DNA of 64,000 bases, taken from NCBI GenBank assembly GCA_964466115.1, contig CAYXMH010000015.1:1-64000 (forward strand). Reading direction: 5' to 3'. The notes beneath the pieces were generated by a model, which saw only the letters and a list, made by a program, of their open reading frames with translations, was not told the DNA's origin and did no database searches. The stretch is from Pseudolysobacter sp964466115 (GTDB lineage Bacteria > Pseudomonadota > Gammaproteobacteria > Xanthomonadales > Rhodanobacteraceae). Within the stretch, counting starts at the first letter, position 1, and each line of letters begins with the position of its first letter. Of the stretch, positions 17,678 to 26,801 are shown piece by piece. The position numbers and the translations under genes are program-made.

Positions 17678-18907
17678 ATGATAATACCCGATACTTCGTC
17701 AACGCCTCCAATAACGTTCGCCCTTGTCGCGGGTGAAGCATCGGGGGATCTTCTCGGTGCCGGATTAATCGGGAGCTTACGTCAGCGATTCCCCCAGGCT
17801 CGATTTATTGGCATTGGTGGACCGCAGATGATCGCCGCTGGACTCGATGCATGGTATCCGGCCGAAAAACTCAGCGTCATGGGCTTGGTTGAAGTGATTC
17901 GCCATTTACCAGAACTACTGCGGATCCGTCGCGACGTGTACAAACGCGTTCGGGCAGCATCTCCTAATTGCTTCATTGGAATTGATGCACCCGATTTCAA
18001 TCTTCCCCTCGAGCGCAAGCTGAAAGCTACTGGAATCCGCACAGTCCATTATGTGAGCCCATCAGTCTGGGCATGGCGTGAAGGGCGGGCCAAGAAAATT
18101 GGTCGAAGTGCAGACCGCGTGCTTTGCCTGTTCCCAATGGAACCGCCGATTTATGCACGGCACGGTGTCGATGCGCGTTTCGTCGGACACCCCTTGGCCG
18201 ACGATTTCCCTCTTGAGCCGGAACGAGATAATGCTCGGGCAGCTCTGAGTATTCCACAGAGTGCTCACATTCTCGCTTTACTTCCCGGAAGCCGACTCGG
18301 TGAGATCTCTCGCTTAGGGTCGATCTTTCTTGCTGCGGCTGTGCGACTACGCCGCCTACATCCGGGACTTCAAATTATTTCGCCGATGGCAAACACACGG
18401 TGCCGTGCAGCGTTTGAGGCTCTATTGTCAGCACCTCCTGGGCCTGAGGTCGATTCTGACGACAACCCACCGACGCAAGAGGAATGGCAGGCTTTGCGCA
18501 GCGTACTGACGGTCCTCGACGGTAACGCGCATCGCGCTATGATTGCGGCCGATTTGTTACTACTGGCATCCGGTACAGCTGCATTAGAAGCAATGCTGGC
18601 GAAGCGCCCTATGGTGGTTTCGTATCGTTTATCCGCAATGACCGCATTTATAGTGAGAAGTTTGGGGTTGCTGAAAATAAAACGATACAGCTTACCCAAC
18701 ATTTTAGCAGGGGAGGATTTAGTACCCGAATTGATGCAAGAGGAGTGCACGCCGTCAAAGATCGCGACGGCATTAGAAACTTGGATTTCCGACACGAAGA
18801 ACACAGCAAATATTATTGCTAGATTCGGGGAAATTCATCGTGATCTTCGACGTAACGCGTCGCAGTCAGCCGCCGAGTCGATTGCTGAGCTGATTGCGAG
18901 AAAGTGA
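17678..18907 (+). CDS. lpxB: Lipid-A-disaccharide synthase
   Basis: GT19 glycosyltransferase joining UDP-2,3-diacylglucosamine and lipid X to make lipid A disaccharide on the inner face of the inner membrane. The 409-residue protein has the signature AGEASGDLLGAGLI at the N-terminus, then SPSVWAWREGRAKKI, LPGSRLGEI and LLASGTAALEAMLAKRPMV. An extra loop of about 20 residues (near PPGPEVDSDDNPP) makes it slightly longer than the E. coli enzyme. The ATG at 17678 starts just before the conserved domain; the open frame extends upstream without homology. It is not in the usual lpxD-fabZ-lpxA-lpxB setting, which is odd on a plasmid-like element. Confidence 0.92.
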   Translation: MIIPDTSSTPPITFALVAGEASGDLLGAGLIGSLRQRFPQARFIGIGGPQMIAAGLDAWYPAEKLSVMGLVEVIRHLPELLRIRRDVYKRVRAASPNCFIGIDAPDFNLPLERKLKATGIRTVHYVSPSVWAWREGRAKKIGRSADRVLCLFPMEPPIYARHGVDARFVGHPLADDFPLEPERDNARAALSIPQSAHILALLPGSRLGEISRLGSIFLAAAVRLRRLHPGLQIISPMANTRCRAAFEALLSAPPGPEVDSDDNPPTQEEWQALRSVLTVLDGNAHRAMIAADLLLLASGTAALEAMLAKRPMVVSYRLSAMTAFIVRSLGLLKIKRYSLPNILAGEDLVPELMQEECTPSKIATALETWISDTKNTANIIARFGEIHRDLRRNASQSAAESIAELIARK

Positions 18908-18944
18908 ACAACACCGTCCGGAGTCCGGATTAAAGCTCACATGC

Positions 18945-19424
18945 TCATGGTTCAAATCGATGTAGCGCTCGAATCGCGGACGTTGCGTGATCGCCCCAAT
19001 GACTAAACATGCAGCGCCACTGCCACGCAGCCGCCATTTCGTGACCCGCCTCAAAAAGAATCAGACCGGGTTTCAGATCATAGTAGATGTCTGCTAGATC
19101 ATCCGTAATATCACCACAAACCGGCTCCTCGGGTTTTGGCAAAATCGGATCATAGATTTCCCAATAGTATTGAAACGGAAACTCCTTCAGCCGAACCATT
19201 ATGGCCTTGCGTTGCGGCTCTAATAGCGCTGGTGAATCGTGGTCGGCCGAGGCACATTGTCTGAGTTCGGGAAGCGCAATCGCACCCGCGTATAAAGCGC
19301 TCACCAACCGCATGGCCTCGAAATGCTCACGCTCGGCAGTCAGCGGCCCACCTTCAAGCCAATTGCAGTAGTCCCGCACAATAGCGGCAAAATGAGCGAT
19401 GACTATCGCGAAGTCCATTTGCAT
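18945..19424 (-). CDS. DUF5063 domain protein
   Basis: A 159-residue soluble protein with the DUF5063 pattern: EFPFQYYWEIYDPI, then CGDITDDLADIYYDLKPGL and a closing AAAWQWRCMFSHWGDHATSAIRALH. The function of the family is unknown. It starts 15 bases after the lpxH stop on the same strand, so the two are probably co-transcribed, and its 3' end converges on lpxB. No signal peptide. Confidence 0.8.
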   Translation of the reverse strand: MQMDFAIVIAHFAAIVRDYCNWLEGGPLTAEREHFEAMRLVSALYAGAIALPELRQCASADHDSPALLEPQRKAIMVRLKEFPFQYYWEIYDPILPKPEEPVCGDITDDLADIYYDLKPGLILFEAGHEMAAAWQWRCMFSHWGDHATSAIRALHRFEP

Positions 19425-19439
19425 ACTTATTAAGTAGAA

Positions 19440-20165
19440 TCACGTCGTGAGTGTATGGCGAACAAACGAGCCGTCGTTGCGAACCTCAAGCGCTTCACCC
19501 TGTTCGCGCCAATCGGCCAATACAATGCGCTCTCCAGCGCCAGATCGAAGCGCAACTGAGTGCTCCGCCGGACGATGTGTGTGCCCATGGATCAAACGCT
19601 TCACGTTTAGTCTTTCCATTTCGCCGATTACTTCAGATTCGACGACGTCCGAAATCATTTGTCCTCGCGTTTTGTGATACTTCTTGCTCTTGTTGCGCGC
19701 GTGACGGGCGAGGGCCCTACGGATGAACAGTGGAAGCATCAAAATTCGTGATTGCCAGCGTGCTGTTCTCGATTTAGTGCGGAATGCTTGGTATGCAGCG
19801 TCATCCGTACAATAGCGGTCACCGTGGGTCAAAAGCGTTGGAATGCCCCCTAGTTCAACTACCGTTGGATCCTCAATTAGCGTCATGCCAGCGCGTTTAG
19901 CGAAGCCATTACGCAGAAGAAAATCCCGGTTGCCATGCATAAAGAACACTTTCGTACCATTTTCTGATACGGCTTTCAGCGCACTGGCGACGGTCGTCAT
20001 AAGTGCATCGCCCGCGTCATCGCCAATCCAAACCTCGAAGATGTCGCCCAGCAAATACAACTCATTCGCCTTACGCGCAGATCCAGCCAGGAACTTCAAC
20101 AGAATGGCGGTGAGGTGGGGCTTTGCATCTTCAAGGTGAAGATCAGAAATGAACAAGGCGGTCAC
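19440..20165 (-). CDS. lpxH: UDP-2,3-diacylglucosamine diphosphatase
   Basis: Calcineurin-like phosphoesterase that hydrolyses UDP-2,3-diacylglucosamine to lipid X, the step that supplies LpxB. All metal-binding blocks are visible: FISDLHL, LLGDIFEVWIGDD, MHGNRDFLL, LTHGDRYCTDD and HGHTHRPAEH. The length of 241 residues is standard. The gene is divergent from arsR. Finding lpxH within 1 kb of lpxB, away from other lipid A genes, suggests the pair was acquired together. Confidence 0.95.
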   Translation of the reverse strand: MTALFISDLHLEDAKPHLTAILLKFLAGSARKANELYLLGDIFEVWIGDDAGDALMTTVASALKAVSENGTKVFFMHGNRDFLLRNGFAKRAGMTLIEDPTVVELGGIPTLLTHGDRYCTDDAAYQAFRTKSRTARWQSRILMLPLFIRRALARHARNKSKKYHKTRGQMISDVVESEVIGEMERLNVKRLIHGHTHRPAEHSVALRSGAGERIVLADWREQGEALEVRNDGSFVRHTLTT

Positions 20166-20284
20166 AAGCGGTCTCCAAACCCATTATATAGAGTCGATTT
20201 TAGCCGTATTTATCAAAGTTTTTCCTGTCGATGTGTTGTTACCGAATGGTTGACTGTAATTTATGTTTCGATATACTTGGAAAT

Positions 20285-20623
20285 ATGAAAACGAAAGAAG
20301 CACTTTTATCGTTAGCCGCACTCGCGCAAGAAAGTCGCTTAGCCATTTTTCGCCATTTGGTGGAAGTCGGCCCAGGAGGCACGCCGGTAGGAAAGATTGC
20401 AGAAGCGTTGAGGCTGCCCGCGCCGACGCTCTCATTTCATCTCAAGGAGCTGACCCATGCCGAATTACTGTCGAGCCGACAGGAGGGGCGTTTCATTTGG
20501 TACGCCGTCAATTTCGAAACGATGAATGCGTTGATCGGCTATCTCACAGAGAACTGTTGCGGTGGACAACCCGGTTTGTGTGCGCCGATGTCAAAATCCA
20601 CTCGGATAAGGAGTACAAAATGA
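20285..20623 (+). CDS. arsR: ArsR-family arsenic-responsive repressor
   Basis: A 112-residue winged-helix repressor. The HTH (PVGKIAEALRLPAPTLSFHLKELTHAELL) is typical of ArsR/SmtB. The C-terminus holds ENCCGGQPGLC, a Cys cluster like the C-terminal As(III) site of the Acidithiobacillus-type ArsR and unlike the alpha-3 site of the E. coli protein. The ATG at 20285 matches the family start; the frame is open 18 codons further upstream without homology. It is the first gene of arsR-arsI-aqpS-arsC and overlaps arsI by ATGA, so the operon is probably autoregulated from the intergenic region before it. Confidence 0.92.
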   Translation: MKTKEALLSLAALAQESRLAIFRHLVEVGPGGTPVGKIAEALRLPAPTLSFHLKELTHAELLSSRQEGRFIWYAVNFETMNALIGYLTENCCGGQPGLCAPMSKSTRIRSTK

Positions 20624-21126
20624 AACGCTTTCACGTTCACGTATCGGTCACCGATCTTAAACAAAGTATTGCGTTCTATTCGCGCTTGTTCGGAGCCGAT
20701 CCCTCAGTGAGTAAGCCCGATTACGCGAAATGGATGCTGGACGATCCGCGTATCAACTTTGCGATCTCCGAGCGCGGTACCCAGCCGGGCGTTAACCATT
20801 TAGGGTTTCAGGTGGATGAGCAGGGTGAATTCGAAGCCATGCAAGAGCAATTGCTAAAGGCGGACGGTGCGTTGGTTACAGAAATAGGTACTACCTGTTG
20901 TTATGCACAATCCGATAAATACTGGGTCACCGATCCGCAAGGCATCCCTTGGGAAACCTTTCGCACGCTGGGAAGCGCTCCGGTATACGGTCATGATTCC
21001 GTGGAATTGACAGCCGCTTCATCTTGCTGTGTGCCTGCACAACCGAACGCGATCAATACTTCCTGTGGCACAACCGCGTCCAGTCGCTCATCCGCCAGCA
21101 TGGCGACCTGCTGTGGCCCTGCATGA
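20620..21126 (+). CDS. arsI: ArsI/CadI-family C-As lyase
   Basis: Vicinal-oxygen-chelate dioxygenase that in characterised members cleaves the carbon-arsenic bond of trivalent organoarsenicals such as MAs(III). The 168-residue protein begins MKRFHVHVSVTDLKQSI and contains KPDYAKWMLDDPRINFAIS, His60, the thiol pair Cys93-Cys94 (TTCCYAQSDKYW) and Glu112, all typical of ArsI. The C-terminal 40 residues are Ser/Cys-rich with two further CC pairs. A good AAGGAG lies ahead of the ATG. The start overlaps the arsR stop, and the stop overlaps the aqpS start. Confidence 0.88.
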   Translation: MKRFHVHVSVTDLKQSIAFYSRLFGADPSVSKPDYAKWMLDDPRINFAISERGTQPGVNHLGFQVDEQGEFEAMQEQLLKADGALVTEIGTTCCYAQSDKYWVTDPQGIPWETFRTLGSAPVYGHDSVELTAASSCCVPAQPNAINTSCGTTASSRSSASMATCCGPA

Positions 21127-21788
21127 TTGCGAAACCGGTTTCTAATGAGTTAATCGCCGAATTCGTCGGTACGGCTGTATTGCTCGCGATCGTAGTAGGG
21201 TCCGGCATCATGGGTGAACAGTTGGCGCAAGGTAATGCGGCGATTGCGCTACTGGCGAACTCATTAGCGACCGGCGCGGGACTGTATGTCCTGATCACGC
21301 TGCTCGGGCCGATTTCCGGGGCGCACTTCAATCCGCTGGTCACCGCAGTAATGTGGTGGAAAGGTGATCGCTCAACCGGTCAGCTTGTTGCCTACGTCGC
21401 CGTTCAAGTTCTTGGTGCCATAGTGGGTGTATGGCTTGCGCATCGGATGTTTGACCTGCCGATGTTGCAAGTCGGTTTAAAAGTCCGCGCCGGGATGGGT
21501 CAATGGGTCAGCGAAGCGGTCGCGACAGCGGGACTTTTAGCGACGATTTTGTTGGGTTTGCGCGCCAATATCAGTGCGATTCCCGCCTTGGTCGGCAGTT
21601 ACATCATGGCGGCGTATTGGTTCACAGCCTCGACCTCGTTTGCGAATCCGGCGGTGACATTGGCTCGTGCGTTCACGACCACGTTCGCCGGTATACGGCC
21701 CCTGGATGTCTTGGGTTTTGTCGCAGCGCAATTGATCGGTACCGTTGCGGTAATCGCTGTGCTGCGCCTGCTGCGGCCACCGATTTAG
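21123..21788 (+). CDS. aqpS: Aquaglyceroporin-type arsenite channel
   Basis: MIP-family channel of 221 residues with six membrane helices and two half-helices. The first NPA box is changed to NPL (HFNPLVTAV, Asn70), while the second is intact (FANPAVTLAR, Asn175). AqpS channels in ars operons let As(III), made by ArsC from arsenate, leak out down its gradient, replacing an active ArsB or Acr3 pump. No arsB/acr3 is seen here, which fits that route. The start overlaps the arsI stop by ATGA. Confidence 0.88.
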   Translation: MIAKPVSNELIAEFVGTAVLLAIVVGSGIMGEQLAQGNAAIALLANSLATGAGLYVLITLLGPISGAHFNPLVTAVMWWKGDRSTGQLVAYVAVQVLGAIVGVWLAHRMFDLPMLQVGLKVRAGMGQWVSEAVATAGLLATILLGLRANISAIPALVGSYIMAAYWFTASTSFANPAVTLARAFTTTFAGIRPLDVLGFVAAQLIGTVAVIAVLRLLRPPI

Positions 21789-21835
21789 ATAGATCGTTAA
21801 TCGTTTTCATACTTTTATTCTTGTGGAGATCCGTT

Positions 21836-22363
21836 GTGACCACCCCCATTTTTAACGTCTTGTTTCTCTGTACGGGCAACTCGGCTCGTTCAATTCTGGC
21901 CGAGAGCATTCTGACGAAAATTGGCGCAGATCGGTTTCGCGCGTTTTCGGCCGGTAGCCAGCCTAAGGGAGAGGTCAATCCTTTGGCCATCCAAACCTTG
22001 GAGCGCCTGGGCTGCCCTACGGCGGGCCTGCGCTCCAAGAGCTGGAGTGAATTTGAACTCCCAGGAGCGCCTAAGATGGATTTTGTCTTTACGGTATGCG
22101 ATCGCGCCGGTGGCGAAGTCTGTCCCATCTGGCCGGGTCAACCGATCAGAGCCCATTGGGGCATCGAAGATCCGTCCGAGGTGGAGGGAACGGCAATGGA
22201 AAAACTGGCCGCCTTCGCGACGGCGTTTCGCTACCTTAAAAATCGCATTTCACTATTTACGGCGTTACCAACCGCCAAGCTTCAGAATTCACTAGTGGCT
22301 GCCACGTTACGAGAGATCGGACGCACCGAGGGCGCTTCGTCGGAAGCAATGAAACCCGATTAG
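21836..22363 (+). CDS. arsC: Arsenate reductase, LMW-phosphatase (thioredoxin) family
   Basis: Reduces arsenate to arsenite. The protein (175 residues from GTG 21836) has the P-loop LFLCTGNSARS near residue 12. Later Cys residues occur in TVCDRAGGEVCPIWPG, as expected for the ArsC group in the low-molecular-weight tyrosine phosphatase fold. GGAG lies 7 bases before the GTG; the long upstream reading frame is a shadow of aqpS. The 3' end overlaps the convergent cusA stop by 4 bases. Confidence 0.93.
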   Translation: MTTPIFNVLFLCTGNSARSILAESILTKIGADRFRAFSAGSQPKGEVNPLAIQTLERLGCPTAGLRSKSWSEFELPGAPKMDFVFTVCDRAGGEVCPIWPGQPIRAHWGIEDPSEVEGTAMEKLAAFATAFRYLKNRISLFTALPTAKLQNSLVAATLREIGRTEGASSEAMKPD

Positions 22364-25300
22364 ACCGATTCGATTTCCGAATGAGAGGCGCTGCGAACAC
22401 TGTCGTCTAACGTCTTATCGAACGAACGGCCCCGTAACAGCCGATACACCACTGGAATGACAAGCATCGACAGCAACGGTGCCGTTACCATGCCGCCAAC
22501 CATCGGTGCGGCGATGCGCTGCATGATTTCCGAGCCGGTACCGGATCCAAGCATGATGGGCAGCAAGCCTGTGAGGATAACCGCTACCGTCATGGCTTTG
22601 GGGCGCACCCGTTGTACCGCACCCTCGCGGATGGCGGCAAGTAATGTGGTTTCGTCCGCGTTTTCACCGCCCTTAAGACGCCGTTCCCAAGCATGTTTCA
22701 GATACAGCAACATGATCACGCCAAATTCCGCCGATACGCCAGTAAGCGCAATAAATCCGACCGCGGTGGCAATCGACATGGCATGCCCTAAAAAATACAT
22801 GAACCAAAACCCACCAATCAGCGCAAACGGTACGCTGGCAAGAATCAACAGTGCCTCGTCAACGCGACCGAAGGTTAGATACAGCAGGACGAAGATAATG
22901 ACCAACGTTGCCGGGATGACAAGGTACAGCTTGGCGACGGCACGCTCGAAGAATTCGAACTGGCCCGACCAGGTCACCGAGACGCCAGCTGGCAAAGTTA
23001 CCTCGCGCGCAACACGCTCGCGCATGTCGTGCACCACCGAGGCGATATCGCGGTCCCGTGCATCGACATAGATCCAACCGGACAAGCGCCCGTTCTCGCT
23101 TTTGATCATCGGGGGACCATCGACGAGCGCGATATGCGCCACATCGCCGAGGGTTAATTGCGCTCCCGACGGTGTCAGTACCGATAGATCGCGCAGCTTC
23201 TGCACGCTGTCGCGCAGTTCGCGCGGATAGCGCACGTTGATCGGAAAACGGCGACGGCCGTCCACGGTTTCGCCGATGGTCTCACCCCCAATCGCCGCAG
23301 TAACCACACTCTGTACATCAGCAATGTTGAGACCGTAGCGTGCGGCGGCGGCGCGATCAATATCGATGTCGATATAACGCCCGCCGGTGAGCCGTTCGGC
23401 TAAGGCGGAGGTGATGCCGGGTACGGTTTTGACCACACGTTCAATGTCCGTCGCAACCCGATCAATCATAGCCAAGTCACTGCCGTTGACTTTGATACCG
23501 ATCGCGCTCTTGATTCCGGTCGCTAGCATGTCAAGCCGATTGCGAATCGGCGGTACCCACAGATTGGTTAGGCCGGGGATCTGTACGTTACGATCAAGTT
23601 CTTCAATCAATTTCTCCGGTGTCATTCCCGCGCGCCACTGATCACGCGGTTTAAAGCGCACCGTCGTTTCCATCATTTCGAGCGGTGCCGGATCCGTGGC
23701 GGTTTCCGCGCGCCCCATTTTGCCGAATACGCTCGCCACTTCCGGTACCGAACGAATCATCTTATCGGCTTGTTGCAAAACTTGCGCGGCTTTGCCGGCG
23801 GATAACCCTGGCAAGGCGCTCGGCATGTACAACACATCACCTTCATCGAGCGGTGGCAGGAACTCGCCACCGAGGCGGCTCAGTGGCCAGAGCGTGGCCA
23901 GCAGCAATAGACCTGCCATCAGCAATGTGGTTTTGGGCCAGTTTAGCGCGCCGTCAAGCATCGGGCGGTAGATCGCAATCAGTGCGCGCGACAGGGGATT
24001 GGCGTGTTCGTCGGGGATACGTCCGCGGATCCAATACCCCATCAGCACCGGAATCAGCGTGACCGACAAACCTGCCGCTGCTGCCATGGCATAGGTCTTG
24101 GTGAACGCGAGCGGGGTGAACAGGCGTCCTTCCTGGGCTTCCAATGTGAATACCGGTATAAAAGATAAAGTGATAATCAGTAAACTGAAAAACAACGCCG
24201 GCCCGACTTCGGCGGCGGCATCGCCCATCAGTTGCCAGCGTTCCTCCGTGCCGAGCACCTTCCTCGGATGCCCATGTGCCCACGCTTCGAGGTGCTTGTG
24301 CGCATTCTCGATCATCACGATTGCGGCATCGACCATCGCGCCGATGGCAATGGCGATTCCCCCGAGCGACATAATGTTCGCGTTGATGCCCTGTGCGTGC
24401 ATAACGATGAAAGCGACCAAGACACCGAGTGGTAAGGCGACAATCGCAACCAGCGCGGAACGTAGGTGAAATAAAAACGCAGCACACACCAGTGCCACAA
24501 CCAGAAACTCCTCGATCAGCTTACCGCGCAGATGATCGATCGCCCGTCCAATCAACTGTGAGCGGTCGTAGGTTTCAACGATCTCGACGCCGGGCGGCAG
24601 GCTCGCTTTCAACGTGGCCAGCTTGGCCTTGACCGTTTCGATCGTCGCTTGAGCATTCTTTCCCGACCGCATGACGATCACGCCGCCGACCACTTCGCCT
24701 TCACCGTTGAGTTCAGCGATGCCGCGGCGCATTTCCGGACCCAACTGCACACGTGCGACATCGCCGAGTAACACCGGCACGCCACCTGAGCCGGTCTTGA
24801 GCGGTACTACACGCAAGCCATCGAGCGATTTCAAATACCCGCTGGTGCGCACCATATACTCGGCTTCGGCCAGTTCCAGCACCGAGCCGCCAGCCTCACC
24901 ATTGGCGCGTTGTACCGCTTCGATCACTTGGCTGTGCGTAATGCCGTAAGCGCGCAAGCGATCGGGATCGAGCACAATCTGATATTGCCGCACCATGCCC
25001 CCGACCGTGGCGACTTCAGCAACACCCGGCACCGTCTTCAGTTCATAGCGCAGAAACCAATCTTGTAGCGCACGCAGCTCAGACAAGTCCTGCTTGCCGC
25101 TGCGATCCACCAGCGCGTATTCGTAAATCCAACCGACACCGGTGGCATCCGGCCCTAAGGCGGTACGCGCACTACCCGGTAGTCGAGATTGGATCTGATT
25201 TAAATATTCGAGCACGCGCGAACGCGCCCAGTACAAATCCGTTCCATCGTCGAACAACACATAAACATAGGATTCGCCGAAGAACGAATAACCGCGCACG

Positions 25301-25542
25301 GTCTTGGCGCCCGGCACCGATAACATGGTCGTCGATAAGGGATAGGTCACCTGGTCTTCGACGATCTGCGGCGACTGACCAGCCCAGGTCGTGCGAATAA
25401 TCACCTGCACATCGGACAGATCCGGCAGGGCATCGACCGAGGTGCGTTGCACTGCAACGATGCCCCAAGCGGCCAGGAACAGTGCTGCCAGAAGCACCAG
25501 AAAACGCTGTGCGATCGACCAGCGGATCAGGCGGGCAATCAT
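22360..25542 (-). CDS. cusA: CusA-type Cu(I)/Ag(I) RND efflux pump
   Basis: Inner-membrane trimeric proton antiporter of the CusCBA tripartite system (1060 residues). The monovalent-metal signature GAMVDAAIVMIEN lies in TM4. All three Met positions of the CusA copper site appear conserved by context: DVLYMPSALPG, PLEMMETT and RNRLDMLATG. Other conserved segments are GRAETATDPAP and GTGSEIMQRIAAPM. It is the last gene of cusCBA, and its ATG overlaps the cusB stop by 4 bases. It is distinct from the CzcA-like pump at 31636, which has a divalent-type motif. Confidence 0.95.
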   Translation of the reverse strand: MIARLIRWSIAQRFLVLLAALFLAAWGIVAVQRTSVDALPDLSDVQVIIRTTWAGQSPQIVEDQVTYPLSTTMLSVPGAKTVRGYSFFGESYVYVLFDDGTDLYWARSRVLEYLNQIQSRLPGSARTALGPDATGVGWIYEYALVDRSGKQDLSELRALQDWFLRYELKTVPGVAEVATVGGMVRQYQIVLDPDRLRAYGITHSQVIEAVQRANGEAGGSVLELAEAEYMVRTSGYLKSLDGLRVVPLKTGSGGVPVLLGDVARVQLGPEMRRGIAELNGEGEVVGGVIVMRSGKNAQATIETVKAKLATLKASLPPGVEIVETYDRSQLIGRAIDHLRGKLIEEFLVVALVCAAFLFHLRSALVAIVALPLGVLVAFIVMHAQGINANIMSLGGIAIAIGAMVDAAIVMIENAHKHLEAWAHGHPRKVLGTEERWQLMGDAAAEVGPALFFSLLIITLSFIPVFTLEAQEGRLFTPLAFTKTYAMAAAAGLSVTLIPVLMGYWIRGRIPDEHANPLSRALIAIYRPMLDGALNWPKTTLLMAGLLLLATLWPLSRLGGEFLPPLDEGDVLYMPSALPGLSAGKAAQVLQQADKMIRSVPEVASVFGKMGRAETATDPAPLEMMETTVRFKPRDQWRAGMTPEKLIEELDRNVQIPGLTNLWVPPIRNRLDMLATGIKSAIGIKVNGSDLAMIDRVATDIERVVKTVPGITSALAERLTGGRYIDIDIDRAAAARYGLNIADVQSVVTAAIGGETIGETVDGRRRFPINVRYPRELRDSVQKLRDLSVLTPSGAQLTLGDVAHIALVDGPPMIKSENGRLSGWIYVDARDRDIASVVHDMRERVAREVTLPAGVSVTWSGQFEFFERAVAKLYLVIPATLVIIFVLLYLTFGRVDEALLILASVPFALIGGFWFMYFLGHAMSIATAVGFIALTGVSAEFGVIMLLYLKHAWERRLKGGENADETTLLAAIREGAVQRVRPKAMTVAVILTGLLPIMLGSGTGSEIMQRIAAPMVGGMVTAPLLSMLVIPVVYRLLRGRSFDKTLDDSVRSASHSEIESV

Positions 25543-26801
25543 GGCGTATTTCTCGGTGGAGAAGGGGGCATCGACGAATCGCCGTTGCCTTGCAGTCGTG
25601 TTAACGCACCGATCAAACTGGCCTCAGAATCAATCAAGAATTGGCCGGACAACACCACCGTTTCGTCGCCTTCCATACCTTCGAGCACCTCGCTTTTGCC
25701 ACCAGCTTCCTTACCGAGGCGAATTTCTTGTGCCCGGAAACGGCCTTCGTCTTCCATCACGATCACGACCGTGCGCATCCCGGTCGCGATCACCGCTTCG
25801 GTCGGTATCAGCACGCTTTCGGTTGGATGGATGGCGGCTATGTCCACTTGTGCAAACATGCCTGGTGCAAGCCGATGCTCGGCATTGTTCAGCACGATGC
25901 GGGCGGTTTGTGTTCGGGTGACCGGGTCAACCTCCGCTAACAGCGTTTCAATTTGACCAGTAAAACGCTTACCCGGAAAGGCGGGGAGGGATGCTTCTAC
26001 CGCAGCGCCGGGTATCAGTTGCCCAATCTTAGTCTCCGGAATGGCCGCGTTAACCCATACGGTATCAAGACCGTTGATGCGCAGCAGTGACGTTCCTGCC
26101 ATTACGCTCGCCCCTTCACGCACGCTAAGTTCGCCAATGACACCGCCACGCGGCGCCGTAACGGTAATGCGCGTTTGAGCCTGACCGTTGCGTTCGACCG
26201 CACGAATTTGTGCGTCACTCATTCCGAGCAATAGCAAGCGCTGGCGCGCGGCAATGCGCAAATCGTTTAGCCCTTCGGATTGCATTCGACGCAGCGCTAA
26301 ATACTCCTCTTGCGCTGCCGTCCAATCGGGTGCAAGTAAGGTCAGTAGCGGCTGACCCTGTCTCACGGCGGTCAATAGCGCGCGCACTTCCAGATGTTCG
26401 ACAATGCCGGCCACACGCGCTTGCACGACGGTCACCGCACGTTCGTCGAATGCCAATGTGCCAGTCGCACGCACCGTTGCATTGAGCACGCCATGCTCGG
26501 CACGCACCGTACGCACACCTAAGTTCTGCACTTGACGTGGATCGATGGATACAACGCCGGCGTTGTCGTGGGCTGTACCCGCATATTTCGGCACCAGTTG
26601 CATATCCATAAAGGGAGATTTTCCCGGTTGATCAAAATGCTGGTTTGGCACCATGGGGTCATACCAGTACAGAACTTTCTTTTCCGGAGCCATCATCGGT
26701 TTCATTTCACCGGATAAGCGTTGCGTTAGGAACCAGGTCGAAACAATGCCGACGAGAAGGCCTAACGCCGTGGCAGCAATGAAGGGAATCGGGCGCATCA
26801 T
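25539..26801 (-). CDS. cusB: CusB periplasmic adaptor
   Basis: Membrane-fusion protein of the CusCBA system (420 residues from ATG 26801). An N-terminal membrane anchor (about 5-25) is followed by a heavy-metal-binding domain (YWYDPMVPNQHF ... KSPFMDMQLVPKY) typical of CusB and able to bind metal through Met and His. Lipoyl/barrel-sandwich, beta-barrel and membrane-proximal domains follow. The ATG overlaps the cusC stop (TAATG). Upstream in-frame codons encode basic, non-homologous sequence and are ignored. Confidence 0.93.
   Translation of the reverse strand: MMRPIPFIAATALGLLVGIVSTWFLTQRLSGEMKPMMAPEKKVLYWYDPMVPNQHFDQPGKSPFMDMQLVPKYAGTAHDNAGVVSIDPRQVQNLGVRTVRAEHGVLNATVRATGTLAFDERAVTVVQARVAGIVEHLEVRALLTAVRQGQPLLTLLAPDWTAAQEEYLALRRMQSEGLNDLRIAARQRLLLLGMSDAQIRAVERNGQAQTRITVTAPRGGVIGELSVREGASVMAGTSLLRINGLDTVWVNAAIPETKIGQLIPGAAVEASLPAFPGKRFTGQIETLLAEVDPVTRTQTARIVLNNAEHRLAPGMFAQVDIAAIHPTESVLIPTEAVIATGMRTVVIVMEDEGRFRAQEIRLGKEAGGKSEVLEGMEGDETVVLSGQFLIDSEASLIGALTRLQGNGDSSMPPSPPRNTP

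Noticed and set aside
20263..20619. Upstream extension of arsI overlapping arsR
   Set aside because: The extra residues are basic shadow sequence of arsR in another frame; ATG 20620 has AAGGAG and starts the known domain.
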